DNA from: Sphingobium terrigena
Lineage (GTDB): Bacteria > Pseudomonadota > Alphaproteobacteria > Sphingomonadales > Sphingomonadaceae
NCBI RefSeq assembly: GCF_003591655.1
Contig: NZ_QVRA01000011.1
Coordinates: 1-64,000 of the forward strand
DNA: 64,000 bases
Direction: 5' to 3'
In this document: positions 1-8,762 of the stretch, in pieces
How the letters are laid out: every line of letters begins with the position of its first letter
Numbering within the stretch: the first letter of the stretch is position 1
Made by a program: the position numbers and the translations under genes
The notes under the pieces: model-generated
Databases searched by the model: none
Seen by the model: only the letters and a program-made list of their open reading frames with translations
What the model was told of the DNA's origin: nothing

Positions 1-264
1 CCCTACCAGAAGATCGACGGTGGCCACCCTTCTCAGGAAAACCTTCCTACACCACCCCGTGGGACACGACCTCTTTTGGTCCGCTAGGCGTGAAGGTTAT
101 TCCGCGGCGGATGTGATTTCGGGCCGTGTTTAGGCTCGTCCCGAACCGCATCTTCTCTTCCGCCAAACCGCACTTTCTCTTTTCAACTAAGTCCGCTTTT
201 AGGGCGAGATTACGTAGTCACCTACGGCCATAAAAGGCGCATGCCAGACACCCTAAATCTCCCA
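1..264. other. unassigned sequence at left edge
   Basis: No reading frame of convincing length or composition is present on either strand, and I could not match the stretch to tmRNA, SRP RNA, 6S RNA, 5S rRNA or a riboswitch consensus. It is less GC-rich than the neighbouring genes, as expected of an intergenic region. It lies beyond the terminator of the aminotransferase gene, so it may hold the upstream or downstream part of a gene outside the window. Confidence 0.4.
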
Positions 265-298
265 CCAAAAAAGGGCGCCCGGTTGCCCGGACGCCCTT
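265..298 (-). terminator. rho-independent terminator of the first aminotransferase gene
   Basis: Positions 271-282 pair with 287-298 (one C-A mismatch) around a TTGC loop. On the minus strand the stem is followed by a run of six T (265-270 read as A on the plus strand). It sits 28 bases past the stop codon of the minus-strand aminotransferase gene. Confidence 0.85.
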
Positions 299-325
299 CT
301 TCGTTTCGTAAGGAAAGGGGATGCC

Positions 326-1492
326 TTACGCTTTATAGACCTTGTCGACTGCCGCGCGGAATTTGGCCATGTCGTCGGCGGAGCCGACGGTGACGCGGGA
401 GACGGTGGGCCAGATGGCCCAGCTGCGGCCGATCTGCACCTTTTCCGGGGCGGCCAGCAGCGCGGCCTGCATGTCCTTGGCGGGCTTTTTCCAGTTCACC
501 ATGAACATATTGGCCTGGCTGCCGGGGTGGACCTCGATGCCCTTCTTGGTGAGCCAGGCGATGGTTTCCTCGCGATTGGCGATCATCTCGTTCCGGCGCG
601 CCTTGATGAGGGCGGCTTCGGTATAGACCGCATTGCCGCAGTGCATCGCGGTGATCGCGAGGCCCCCGGCCGCCGGGCCGAACAGCATGATGCGCTTTTG
701 CACTTCGGGATCGGCGAAGGTGAGGCCGAGGCGCACGCCGGCCATGCCGAACAGTTTGGAGAAGGTCCGCATGACGATGATGTCCTTGCGGGTGCCGATC
801 AGCGTGGCGGCGCTGGGGCTTTCCGAGAAGTGGAGATAGGCTTCGTCCACCAGCAGCATGGAATCGGCAGGCTTGTTGTCGAGCAGCCACTGGATGTCGG
901 CCAGCGGCGTGATCGTGCCGGTCGGGTTGTTGGGCGTGCAGATATAATAGAGGCCCGCATTGGGGTTGGCGGCCAGCATTGCCTTCACGTCATGGCCCTT
1001 GCCGATGGCCTGGGGTGCCTTGGCGATGGGAGCCTTCATATAGTCGGCGGTGCGCCAGGCGGATTCGAAGGTCGGGTCGGCGGTCACCAGACCCTTGGTC
1101 GGCGAGCAATAGGCCGCCACGATGCTGACCAGCGGGCCGCCCGAACCGGGCCAGGGCATGACATGGCTTTCGGGGATACCCTCGACCGTGGCGACCGTCT
1201 TGACCAGATCGCCGCGATAATTGTCGGGGTCATACCAGTTGCCGAACGATGCGGCTTCGGCAGCGGCGGCGACGCCGGACGGGAAGGGGCCGGTCCAGCA
1301 TTCGTTCGCGCCGATGCGCACCGCGCCCTTGATGCCGCGCCCGGCCTGCTGCTGCGCCATCGCAGCGCCACCCAGCATCGAGCTGGCGGCCACGCCGGCG
1401 CCCAGCAGCGCGGCCACTTCGGCCAGCTGGCGGCGGGAATAGCCGCGTTCGATCAGATCGTCTCTGGCATCCTTGTCGAGCATCATGGTCAT
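326..1492 (-). CDS. Tat-exported HisC-like PLP-dependent aminotransferase, copy 1
   Basis: A 388-residue fold-type I aminotransferase related to histidinol-phosphate aminotransferase. The N-terminus carries a twin-arginine signal (GYSRRQLAEVAALLGAG) ending near an Ala-rich MAQ cleavage site, so the enzyme is probably folded in the cytoplasm and exported to the periplasm. Family hallmarks follow: CTPNNPTGT (substrate/PLP region), LLVDEAYLHF (PLP aspartate and tyrosine) and TFSKLFGMAG, with the Schiff-base lysine in SK. The start at 1492 (MTMML) was preferred over the longer frame because AAAGGGAC lies upstream and the signal peptide then sits at the N-terminus. It lies 264 bp downstream of a close paralogue in the same orientation. 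The substrate is unknown; a periplasmic location argues against a simple role in histidine synthesis. Confidence 0.85.
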   Translation of the reverse strand: MTMMLDKDARDDLIERGYSRRQLAEVAALLGAGVAASSMLGGAAMAQQQAGRGIKGAVRIGANECWTGPFPSGVAAAAEAASFGNWYDPDNYRGDLVKTVATVEGIPESHVMPWPGSGGPLVSIVAAYCSPTKGLVTADPTFESAWRTADYMKAPIAKAPQAIGKGHDVKAMLAANPNAGLYYICTPNNPTGTITPLADIQWLLDNKPADSMLLVDEAYLHFSESPSAATLIGTRKDIIVMRTFSKLFGMAGVRLGLTFADPEVQKRIMLFGPAAGGLAITAMHCGNAVYTEAALIKARRNEMIANREETIAWLTKKGIEVHPGSQANMFMVNWKKPAKDMQAALLAAPEKVQIGRSWAIWPTVSRVTVGSADDMAKFRAAVDKVYKA

Positions 1493-1555
1493 GTCGTCTG
1501 TCCCTTTGTCCAGCCATCCGGGCGTTCGTTCCGGGGGTTCATGGGGATAAACGAA

Positions 1556-1586
1556 GCGGCGGCGCATTTCCGCAATGCGCCGCCGC
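1556..1586. repeat. perfect hairpin between the two aminotransferase genes
   Basis: A 13-bp arm at 1556-1568 pairs perfectly with 1574-1586 around the five-base loop TCCGC. On the minus strand it is followed by a moderately T-rich stretch, so it may act as a terminator or mRNA-stabilising hairpin for the upstream aminotransferase. A second perfect hairpin (10-bp arms 1625-1634 and 1641-1650, loop GAAAGA) lies nearby. Confidence 0.7.
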
Positions 1587-1655
1587 CGGAGTCTGTAAAT
1601 TTTATGGTGGTAAAGGGTCTGTTGCGAAATGCGCGAAAGAGCGCATTTCGGTTAC

Positions 1656-1735
1656 CGCACCGGCCCACACCCCCACCCGACCTCCCATCCAGGATACACT
1701 CTGTGGGCGGTCGGGTGGGGGTGCGGGCCGGTGCG
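1656..1735. repeat. 27-bp-arm inverted repeat
   Basis: Arms 1656-1682 and 1709-1735 are reverse complements with one mismatch, separated by a 26-base loop. The arms are strongly strand-asymmetric (C-rich, then G-rich). This is the form of a dispersed palindromic element inserted in the aminotransferase intergenic gap, and it could form a long hairpin in the transcript. Confidence 0.75.
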
Positions 1736-1756
1736 GCCTCCAAAAGGGGCCTGCCG

Positions 1757-2914
1757 TTACGCTTTCCACACCTTGTCCACGGCGGCGCAGAACGCGTCCA
1801 TTTCCGCCGCCGACCCCACCGATACGCGCGACACATTGGGCCAGATCGGCCAGCTGCGGCCAATTTGCACATTTTCCGCCAGCAGCGCGTCGGCCATCGG
1901 CTTGGCGGGCTTGCCCCAATCGATCATGAACATATTGGCATGGCTGCCGGGGATGACCTTGATCTTCTTCTTGGTCAGGAAGGCAATCGCCTTGTCGCGA
2001 TTGGCGTTCATCTCCGCGCGGCGCGCCTTGATGAGGTCCGCCTGCGCGACCGATACCGTGCCGCACGCCACGGCGGTCATCGGCAACATGCCGGTCACTT
2101 GCCCGCCATCATAACGCATCATCTTTTCCATCAGCGCGGGCGCGGCGAAGGTCAGGCCCAGCCGCATCCCCGCCATGCCGAACAGCTTGGAGAAGGTGCG
2201 CAGCACGATCACGTCATCACGGGTCGCGGCCATGCTGGCGGCGGTGCCGGTCTCGGTCCAGTGGATATAGGCTTCGTCCACCACCAGGATCGCGTCCTTG
2301 GGCTTGTTGTCGGCCAGCCACTGGATGTCCGCGATCGGCGTCACCGTGCCGGTCGGGTTGTTGGGCGAACAGACATAATAGAGCCCGGCTTTGGGATCAG
2401 CCGCCAGCATCGCCTTGACGTCATGCGCATAATCCTTGGTCAGCGGCACTTTGGTCACTTTCGCGCCCAGCCAGTCGCCGGTCCGCCAGATCGCCTCATA
2501 GGTCGGGTTGGCGGTGACGATGCCGCGCGTGGGCGAGGCGAAGGCGATCGCGACGCGGCTCAGCGGATCGGACGATCCGGGCCAGGCGACGATGCGATCG
2601 GCGGGAACGCCCTCGACCGCGGCCACCGCATCGAACAGTTTCTGATGCTCATTGTCGGGTTCATAGCGATTGCCCTCGGTCACCAGCTTGAACGCGGCTT
2701 CGGCGGCAATCGGGAAAGGGCCGGTCCAGCATTCATTCGCGCCGATTCGGACAGCGCCAGCGACGGGCTTCGCCGCCTGCTGCGCTACAGCGCTTGTCGC
2801 ACGGATCGCCGCTGCGCCAGCGCCCAGCAGCGCGGTCGCCTTGGCCAGTTGCCGCCGCGAATAACCCCGGTCCAGAAGATCGCGTTCAAACGCCGTTTCA
2901 CCTGATGTCGCCAT
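1757..2914 (-). CDS. Tat-exported HisC-like PLP-dependent aminotransferase, copy 2
   Basis: A 385-residue paralogue of the downstream gene, clearly homologous along its whole length (shared VRIGANECWTGPFP, CSPNNPTGT, VVDEAYIHW and TFSKLFGMAGMRLG motifs). It also has a twin-arginine signal (GYSRRQLAKATALLG) followed by an Ala-rich region. The start at 2914 has a GGGAG Shine-Dalgarno nine bases upstream. Tandem retention of two exported copies that differ in detail suggests duplication with some specialisation, for example different amino or oxo-acid partners in the periplasm. No neighbouring histidine genes are present, so the HisC name describes the fold, not the pathway. Confidence 0.85.
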   Translation of the reverse strand: MATSGETAFERDLLDRGYSRRQLAKATALLGAGAAAIRATSAVAQQAAKPVAGAVRIGANECWTGPFPIAAEAAFKLVTEGNRYEPDNEHQKLFDAVAAVEGVPADRIVAWPGSSDPLSRVAIAFASPTRGIVTANPTYEAIWRTGDWLGAKVTKVPLTKDYAHDVKAMLAADPKAGLYYVCSPNNPTGTVTPIADIQWLADNKPKDAILVVDEAYIHWTETGTAASMAATRDDVIVLRTFSKLFGMAGMRLGLTFAAPALMEKMMRYDGGQVTGMLPMTAVACGTVSVAQADLIKARRAEMNANRDKAIAFLTKKKIKVIPGSHANMFMIDWGKPAKPMADALLAENVQIGRSWPIWPNVSRVSVGSAAEMDAFCAAVDKVWKA

Positions 2915-3056
2915 GGTCCCATTCTCCCTGAAAGCCGACTTTGTCCTCTTAGACGATTGTACAGAATGTTTCCGCCATGCAAATGACCTCTGCTTAACTA
3001 TCGCGCTGCATGAATCGCCTTGGAAAGCAGGCCGCCGATCTGATAGCGCTGGCGCC

Positions 3057-5330
3057 ATGCCCAGCACACCCGCCGCCGCCGCCCGCCAGATCCTCACCCG
3101 CCTTCAGGAAGTGATGGCGTCGCGCACCAGCGCGCAGGCCAAATTGAACAAGGTGGTGGAGATTATCGGCCAGTCGCTGTCGAGCGAGGTCTGCTCCATC
3201 TATCTGGTGCGCGAGGGCGTGCTGGAACTGTTCGCGACCCGTGGCCTGAAGCAGGAGGCGGTCCATGTCACCCGCATGGCGATGGGGGAGGGGCTGGTCG
3301 GCCTGATCGCCACCAATGTCGAAACGCTGAACCTGGATGAGGCCGCGTCGCACCCGGACTATAGCTATCGCCCCGAAACCGGCGAGGAACTGTTCCACAG
3401 CTTTGCCGGCGTGCCGATCGTGCGGCGCGAAAGGGCGATCGGCGTCCTGTGCGTGCAACATGCCGAACCGCGCAAATATGAGGAAGTGGAGATAGAGGCG
3501 CTTCAGACCGTCGCTATGGTGATGGCGGAACTGATCGCCAACGCCGAACTGGCCGATGACGGGCCAAGCGACCAGCGCGTCACCGACACTGGCACGACAA
3601 TGCTGCACGGGCTGCAACTGGTGATGGGCATGGCGCGCGGCCATGCGGTGTTCCACCAGCCGCGCGTCCATATCGAACATACGGTCGCGGAGGATACCGA
3701 GGCCGAGCGGCAGCGCGTCATTTCCGCCTTTGCCAAGATGCGAGAACAGATTGACCGGATGACCGGCGCTGCTGAATTCGGCATGGAGGGCGAGCATCAG
3801 GAGGTTTTGGAAACCTACAAGATGTTCGCCTATGACGAAGGCTGGACCCGCCGGATCAATGAGGCGATCGACAGCGGCCTGACTGCCGAAGCGGCGATCG
3901 AACGGGTGCAGCAGCGCACCCGGATGCGGATGCGGCAGATTGACGATCCGCTGCTGTCCGACCGGATGCATGATCTGGAGGATCTGGCCAACCGGCTGCT
4001 GCGGATCGTGTCGGGGCAGCTGGGCACGGCGGCGCAGATGGGCCTGCGGCAGGATGCGATCCTGATCGCGCGCAACCTGGGTCCGGCCGAACTGCTTGAA
4101 TATGATCGCCGTCGCCTCAAGGGTGTGATTCTGGAAGAAGGGTCGCTCACCGCCCATGTCACCATCGTTGCGCGCGCCATGGGCGTGCCGGTGCTGGGCC
4201 GCGTGCGCGACATCCGCCATCTGGTGAATGAGGGCGACCTCATCCAGATGGACGTCAACGCCAATGCGCTGCTGATCCGCCCGACCGCCGATATGGAGGA
4301 GGCGTTCGATAACAAGCTGCATGTGACGCAAAAGCGCCGCGCCGAATTTGTCGCGATGCGCGATCTGCCATCGGTCACCGCCGACGGGCAGCGGGTGGAG
4401 CTGATGGTCAATGCCGGCCTGCGCGAGGATGCGCAGGCGCTCGACATGGTGGGCGCAGACGGCATCGGCCTGTTCCGTACCGAGTTCCAGTTTCTGGTAT
4501 CCGCCACCCTGCCGCAGCGCGAAAAACAGCAGCGGCTGTACAAGGATGTGCTGGACGCGGCGGGCGATCGCCCGGTCATCTTCCGTACCGTCGATATCGG
4601 CGGCGACAAGGCGCTGCCCTATATGCAGCGTGAAGATGAGGAGCTGGAGGATAATCCGGCGATGGGCTGGCGCGCGCTGCGGCTGGCGCTCGACCGCGAC
4701 GGGCTGATGAAGGCGCAGGCGCGCGCCCTGCTGGAGGCGGCGGCTGGCAAGGTGCTGCACGTCATGTTCCCGATGGTGTCGGAACCCTGGGAATATGAGG
4801 AGGCGCGCGCGCTGGTCGAGCATCAGCGCATATGGTTGCAGGAGCGCAAGAAGAAGCTGCCGATCGCGGTCAAATATGGCGCGATGCTGGAGGTGCCTGC
4901 GCTCGCCGAAGTGCTCGACATATTGCTGCCCCGGCTCGATTTCCTGTCGATCGGCACCAACGACCTGACCCAATTCCTGTTCGCGGCCGACCGCGCCCAC
5001 CCGCGCCTGGCCGAGCGCTATGACTGGCTGAGTATCGCGATCCTCCGCTTCCTCGACCGGGTGGTGCGGACCTGCCGCGACTATCAGGTGCCGGTCGGCG
5101 TCTGCGGCGAAATGGGCGGGCGCACGCTTGAAGCGATGGCGCTGGTTGGCCTTGGTATCCGCCGCCTGTCGATCACCCCGGCATCGGTCGGGCCGGTCAA
5201 GGCGATGATCCGCGCGATCGACGCTGCGGAATTGCAGGCGCTGATGCGCGAACTGCTGGACGGCGGCGCGCGCGACATTCGGGCGCGGCTGACGCAATGG
5301 GCGGTTGAACGGAACATCGAACTGGGTTGA
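3057..5330 (+). CDS. ptsP: PEP-protein phosphotransferase PtsP (EI-Ntr)
   Basis: A 757-residue enzyme I of the nitrogen-type phosphotransferase system: an N-terminal GAF domain (about residues 15-165) followed by the EI phosphotransfer and PEP-binding domains. The phosphorylated histidine is residue 367 in GSLTAHVTIVARA. The PEP-binding barrel shows FRTEFQF, VDIGGDKALPY, MFPMVSEPWE, SIGTNDLTQF and GVCGEMGG. It would pass phosphate from PEP to NPr and then EIIA-Ntr to regulate metabolism, with the GAF domain sensing a small ligand (glutamine in characterised relatives). The start was chosen at MPSTPAAAAR, where similarity to the GAF-EI family begins. It is divergent from the aminotransferase pair. 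Confidence 0.95.
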   Translation: MPSTPAAAARQILTRLQEVMASRTSAQAKLNKVVEIIGQSLSSEVCSIYLVREGVLELFATRGLKQEAVHVTRMAMGEGLVGLIATNVETLNLDEAASHPDYSYRPETGEELFHSFAGVPIVRRERAIGVLCVQHAEPRKYEEVEIEALQTVAMVMAELIANAELADDGPSDQRVTDTGTTMLHGLQLVMGMARGHAVFHQPRVHIEHTVAEDTEAERQRVISAFAKMREQIDRMTGAAEFGMEGEHQEVLETYKMFAYDEGWTRRINEAIDSGLTAEAAIERVQQRTRMRMRQIDDPLLSDRMHDLEDLANRLLRIVSGQLGTAAQMGLRQDAILIARNLGPAELLEYDRRRLKGVILEEGSLTAHVTIVARAMGVPVLGRVRDIRHLVNEGDLIQMDVNANALLIRPTADMEEAFDNKLHVTQKRRAEFVAMRDLPSVTADGQRVELMVNAGLREDAQALDMVGADGIGLFRTEFQFLVSATLPQREKQQRLYKDVLDAAGDRPVIFRTVDIGGDKALPYMQREDEELEDNPAMGWRALRLALDRDGLMKAQARALLEAAAGKVLHVMFPMVSEPWEYEEARALVEHQRIWLQERKKKLPIAVKYGAMLEVPALAEVLDILLPRLDFLSIGTNDLTQFLFAADRAHPRLAERYDWLSIAILRFLDRVVRTCRDYQVPVGVCGEMGGRTLEAMALVGLGIRRLSITPASVGPVKAMIRAIDAAELQALMRELLDGGARDIRARLTQWAVERNIELG

Positions 5331-5414
5331 GATGAGCTGTGCAGGGTTGACGCGGCGTTGACAATCCCCGACGCTCAATGAGACAAGACCGACCATATAA
5401 GGTCGCGGAGCAGC

Positions 5415-6395
5415 ATGGCAGACGAAACAGAAGTGGACACCGGTGCGGACAGCGCGCCGGAAATGCAGCCCGACACGCCCGGCGCGAAACTGCGTGCCGC
5501 GCGGGAGGCGTTGGGTCTGTCGCTGGCAGAGGTCGCCACCCGCACGCGCATTGCGCTGCGGCAGTTGGAAGCGATTGAGCGCGACGATTATGCCGCCCTG
5601 CCGGGCATTCCCTATGCGGTCGGCTTCGCCCGTGCCTATGCCCGCACCGTTGATGTGGACGAGGTCGCAATCGCTGCGGAAGTGCGCCAGGCGGTGCATA
5701 GCAGCGACATGGGTGCCAATCGCTACGAAGCGTTCGAGCCGGTCGATCCCGCCCGCGTGCCGTCGCGCACGCTGGCCTGGACCGCGGCCATCATCGTCCT
5801 CATCCTGATCGCCGGTTATACGCTCTGGCGCTCGCAATCGCTGACGCCGCCGACCGGCGAGGAAATCGCCCAGGAACAGGCAAATGCCACAGCCCCCGCC
5901 GCCGCCAGCGCTGCGCGGGTAGCGCCAGCCGCACAGCCCGTCGTCTTTACCGCCATCGACGACGTCTGGCTGCGTATCTATGACGAAACGGGCGAACGGC
6001 TGAAGGACGGCCTGCTCAAAAAAGGCGAAGCATTCACCCTGCCTGTAGGCGCGCGCAACCCGATGATCCTGACGGGTCGGCCGCAATCGCTCAGCGTCAC
6101 TGTGGGTGGAAAGGTCGTGCCGCCGCTGGGCGCACCGGACCGGACCATCGCCGACGTGCCGGTCAGTGCCGAGGCGCTGCTGGCGCGCGGAACGGCTGCT
6201 GCTGCCGCACCGACAGCGACCACAGCGCTCCCGCCGCCACGCCCCACGCAGCGCCGCTCCGCACCGCGTGAAGCCACATCCCAGCCGACTGGCGAAACGA
6301 CACCCGCCGCTGCGCCAGGCACAGCGCCAGCACCGACCCCCGCTGCGCCCGATCCTGCTTCGGCACCATCGGGGAGCGACGCTACCGGGGGCTGA
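5415..6395 (+). CDS. RodZ-like helix-turn-helix membrane protein
   Basis: A 326-residue bitopic protein. Residues about 22-90 form an HTH_25 domain (LGLSLAEVATRTRIALRQL, then the typical LPGIPYAVGFARAYA). One transmembrane helix lies at about 119-138. The C-terminal periplasmic part (about 180-265) has the DUF4115 pattern with VWLRIYDETGERL and a Pro/Ala/Thr-rich tail. RodZ links MreB to the elongation machinery. The order with cpoB downstream is typical of alphaproteobacterial chromosomes. The low-complexity tail from about 270 is probably disordered. Confidence 0.85.
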   Translation: MADETEVDTGADSAPEMQPDTPGAKLRAAREALGLSLAEVATRTRIALRQLEAIERDDYAALPGIPYAVGFARAYARTVDVDEVAIAAEVRQAVHSSDMGANRYEAFEPVDPARVPSRTLAWTAAIIVLILIAGYTLWRSQSLTPPTGEEIAQEQANATAPAAASAARVAPAAQPVVFTAIDDVWLRIYDETGERLKDGLLKKGEAFTLPVGARNPMILTGRPQSLSVTVGGKVVPPLGAPDRTIADVPVSAEALLARGTAAAAAPTATTALPPPRPTQRRSAPREATSQPTGETTPAAAPGTAPAPTPAAPDPASAPSGSDATGG

Positions 6396-6489
6396 GCATC
6401 GTTTCCGGCCTTGGGCAGGGCGAAAGTCGCGCTTTACCGCGCGAAATAACGCCTTATGGTTAAGGCTAGTAAGTTAGTCGGGGAATATC

Positions 6490-7431
6490 ATGCGTCACGC
6501 CTTCTTCGCGACCTCCTGCCTGGCATGGAGTGCGCCGCTCCTGCTGGCGATCGCGCCGCCAGCCCTCGCCCAAACGGCATCGGTCGATGCGCGGGTCGGT
6601 CGGCTGGAAAAGGAAATGAAGGCTGTCCAGCGCAAGGTTTTCCCGGCAGGCGCGCCGATCGAGGCGGAGATTGTCCGGTCCGCTGCACCCAGCATTTCGC
6701 CCGGCTCGCCATCCTCCTCGCCGATATCGGACCTGACCGCGCGCGTCGGCGCGCTGGAATCGCAGCTGGCGTCGATTACCGGCCAGGTCGAGGAAAACAG
6801 TTTCAAGCTCAAGCAGCTGGAAGACTCGTTCAACAAATATAAGGCCGAAATCGAAGGCCGCCTGCTCCAGCCTGAAACGCCCCCCGCCGTGAAGCCGACG
6901 GCGGCTGCATCCGTGGCTGGCGATACCGCGCCGGTCGCGGCCAAGCCTGCGGCACCCAAGCCTGCGCCTGCACCCGCCACCCCGGTCGTGAGCGAGGCCC
7001 GCAAGGCGGCGGTCGCCGCAATCGAGCGGCCCGATACGGGTGATGCGCCGATGGACGCCTACAGCTATGGCTATCGCCTGTGGGATGCGAAATATTATCC
7101 TGAGGCGCAGGCGCAGCTGAAAGCCACGGTCGACAAATATGGCACATCGCCGGTCGCCAGCCGGGCGCAGAATCTGCTGGGCCGCGCCTATCTGGACGAA
7201 GGCAAGCCTGCTTTGGCCTCGGTCGCCTTCTACGAAAATTATCAGAAGCGCCCACGCGGCGATCGCGCGCCCGACAGCCTTGCCTATCTCGGCGAAGCGC
7301 TGATCCAGCTCAAAAAGCCCGCCGACGCCTGCAAAGTCTATGCGGAACTGGAGCAGGTCTATGGGACGAGCCTGTCCGCCAGCCTGCGCGGCATGATGGA
7401 CAAGGGCCGCACCAGGGCGAAGTGCAGCTGA
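6490..7431 (+). CDS. cpoB: Tol-Pal system protein CpoB/YbgF
   Basis: A 313-residue periplasmic protein with an Ala-rich signal peptide (residues about 1-27, ending ALAQ). An N-terminal coiled-coil has two heptad-type stretches beginning VGRLEKEMKAV and ARVGALESQLASI. A proline/alanine linker follows, then C-terminal TPR-like repeats (YSYGYRLWDAKYYPEAQAQL, then APDSLAYLGEALIQL). This is the usual architecture of CpoB, which coordinates outer-membrane constriction with peptidoglycan synthesis in the Tol-Pal complex. Its stop overlaps the start of tilS by 10 bases, so the two are probably cotranscribed. Confidence 0.9.
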   Translation: MRHAFFATSCLAWSAPLLLAIAPPALAQTASVDARVGRLEKEMKAVQRKVFPAGAPIEAEIVRSAAPSISPGSPSSSPISDLTARVGALESQLASITGQVEENSFKLKQLEDSFNKYKAEIEGRLLQPETPPAVKPTAAASVAGDTAPVAAKPAAPKPAPAPATPVVSEARKAAVAAIERPDTGDAPMDAYSYGYRLWDAKYYPEAQAQLKATVDKYGTSPVASRAQNLLGRAYLDEGKPALASVAFYENYQKRPRGDRAPDSLAYLGEALIQLKKPADACKVYAELEQVYGTSLSASLRGMMDKGRTRAKCS

Positions 7432-8402
7432 CGAGTGACCGCGCTGGCCTGCAAGCCCGGCTGATCGCGGCGACACAGGCGCTGGTGGGGGATGACCCGG
7501 CGGCGCGCTTTGGCGTTGCGGTGTCGGGCGGGCCGGACAGCATGGCGCTGCTCTATCTGGCGGCTCAGGCCTTTGCCGGGCGGGTGGCGGCGGTGACGAT
7601 CGACCATGGCCTGCGCCCGGCTTCCGCCGACGAAGCGGCCATGGTCGCGCGCTGGTGCGCGGGGCAGGGCATCACCCACCATGTCGCAACGCCCGATACG
7701 CCGCCCGCTGGCAATATTCAGGCCTGGGCGCGGACGCAGCGTTATGCGCTGATCGAACAATGGCGCGCCGCGCAGGGCATCGACTGGATCATGACGGCGC
7801 ATCATGCCGACGATCAGCTGGAAACATTGCTGATGCGGCTGAACCGAGGGTCGGGGGTCGGTGGTCTGGCGGGGGTGCGCGGGCGGTCCGGCACGGTCAT
7901 CCGCCCGCTGCTGGGTGTGCGCAAGGCCGTGCTGCAGCAACTGGTGGATGATGAAGCGCTGCCGCATGTCCATGACCCCTCCAATGTGGATCCACGGTTC
8001 GACCGGGCGGCATTGCGTGCGGCGCTTGCCGGGGCGGACTGGCTGAACCCGGAAGCTGCAGCCCGCAGCGCAGCGGCGCTGGCGGAGGCGGAGGCTGCGC
8101 TGGACTGGAGCGTTGCTGAATTGGCTGCGCGTCATGTCGAACGGGACGGGGTGCAGTGGCGGCTCGATCGCACCGACCTGCCGCGCGAATATCTGCGCCG
8201 TCTGATCCTTCACATGCTGCACACTGCCGCGCCCGATACACCAGCGCCAAGGGGCGATGCGCTGGATCGCGCGATCGGCGCGGCGCAGGCCGGAGGGCAA
8301 GCGAATCTGGGGGACTGGCTGCTGCGGGGCGGGTCGGTCTGGACGCTACGTCCCGCGCCGCCGCGCGCTGATCCCAAAAAAGTTCCGCAACCCGACGCAT
8401 GA
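7422..8402 (+). CDS. tilS: tRNA(Ile)-lysidine synthetase TilS
   Basis: A 326-residue N-type ATP pyrophosphatase. The PP-loop SGGPDS is at residues 35-40, followed by VTIDHGLRPAS and the AHHADDQLETLLMRL helix typical of TilS. It modifies C34 of tRNA-Ile(CAU) to lysidine so that the tRNA reads AUA. The start is a GTG at 7422 that overlaps the end of cpoB, pointing to translational coupling. The C-terminal domain is short compared with the E. coli enzyme, as is common in alphaproteobacteria. Confidence 0.95.
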   Translation: MQLTSDRAGLQARLIAATQALVGDDPAARFGVAVSGGPDSMALLYLAAQAFAGRVAAVTIDHGLRPASADEAAMVARWCAGQGITHHVATPDTPPAGNIQAWARTQRYALIEQWRAAQGIDWIMTAHHADDQLETLLMRLNRGSGVGGLAGVRGRSGTVIRPLLGVRKAVLQQLVDDEALPHVHDPSNVDPRFDRAALRAALAGADWLNPEAAARSAAALAEAEAALDWSVAELAARHVERDGVQWRLDRTDLPREYLRRLILHMLHTAAPDTPAPRGDALDRAIGAAQAGGQANLGDWLLRGGSVWTLRPAPPRADPKKVPQPDA

Positions 8403-8406
8403 ACCC

Positions 8407-8423
8407 AACGGCCTGCCGTTTTT
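8407..8423 (+). terminator. weak candidate terminator after tilS
   Basis: A five-base-pair stem (8407-8411 with 8416-8420) with a four-base loop runs directly into five T. It lies just after the tilS stop codon. The stem is short, so efficiency is doubtful. Confidence 0.4.
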
Positions 8424-8496
8424 GTGCGCCGCAACAGTCTTTCCTTAACGCCGCCCATGCGTCATTCTGCGCGGAAATAAGCGGAGATTTGCAGCG

Positions 8497-8688
8497 ATGG
8501 TGGAATTTGCGGCCCTGACCTACGGCCTGTTGGCCAGTGTCATTCTTTCGGCAGCGCAACGTAACCACAAGCTGGCCCGGCCACACCCGCCGCTGCTGCT
8601 CTATCTGGGCTATCTTCTCTGCGGCCTGTCAGCGGGGCTGGCGCTGGTGCTGGCCTATCTCGTGATTGTCCAACTCACCGTCGGTTAA
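8497..8688 (+). CDS. small hypothetical membrane protein
   Basis: A 63-residue protein with two predicted membrane helices (about residues 5-20 and 31-60) and a short basic loop, RNHKLARPH, between them. GGAG lies about ten bases upstream of the ATG. I do not recognise the family. It lies between tilS and ftsH in the same orientation. Length, start context and hydrophobicity support a real gene, though the function is unknown. Confidence 0.6.
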   Translation: MVEFAALTYGLLASVILSAAQRNHKLARPHPPLLLYLGYLLCGLSAGLALVLAYLVIVQLTVG

Positions 8689-8762
8689 TCCTCTCCAGAT
8701 AGGGTTTGCCCCACGCTTGCGCTTTGCAGGACGCGCCCTATCTTGGCGGGTGAAAGAGAGTG

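Noticed and set aside
1..264. A structured RNA at the left edge
   Set aside because: I compared it with tmRNA, SRP RNA, 6S RNA and common riboswitch signatures and found no match; there is also no clear conserved stem order.
527..2905. A 792-residue plus-strand frame opposite the two aminotransferases
   Set aside because: It spans the hairpin-rich gap and shows duplicated shadow sequence that follows the duplication on the other strand.
2994..6086. A 1030-residue open frame on the minus strand opposite ptsP and the RodZ-like gene
   Set aside because: It is an antisense shadow created by high GC codon bias; the translation is His/Arg/Gln-rich with no family motifs, while the plus strand encodes two clear proteins.
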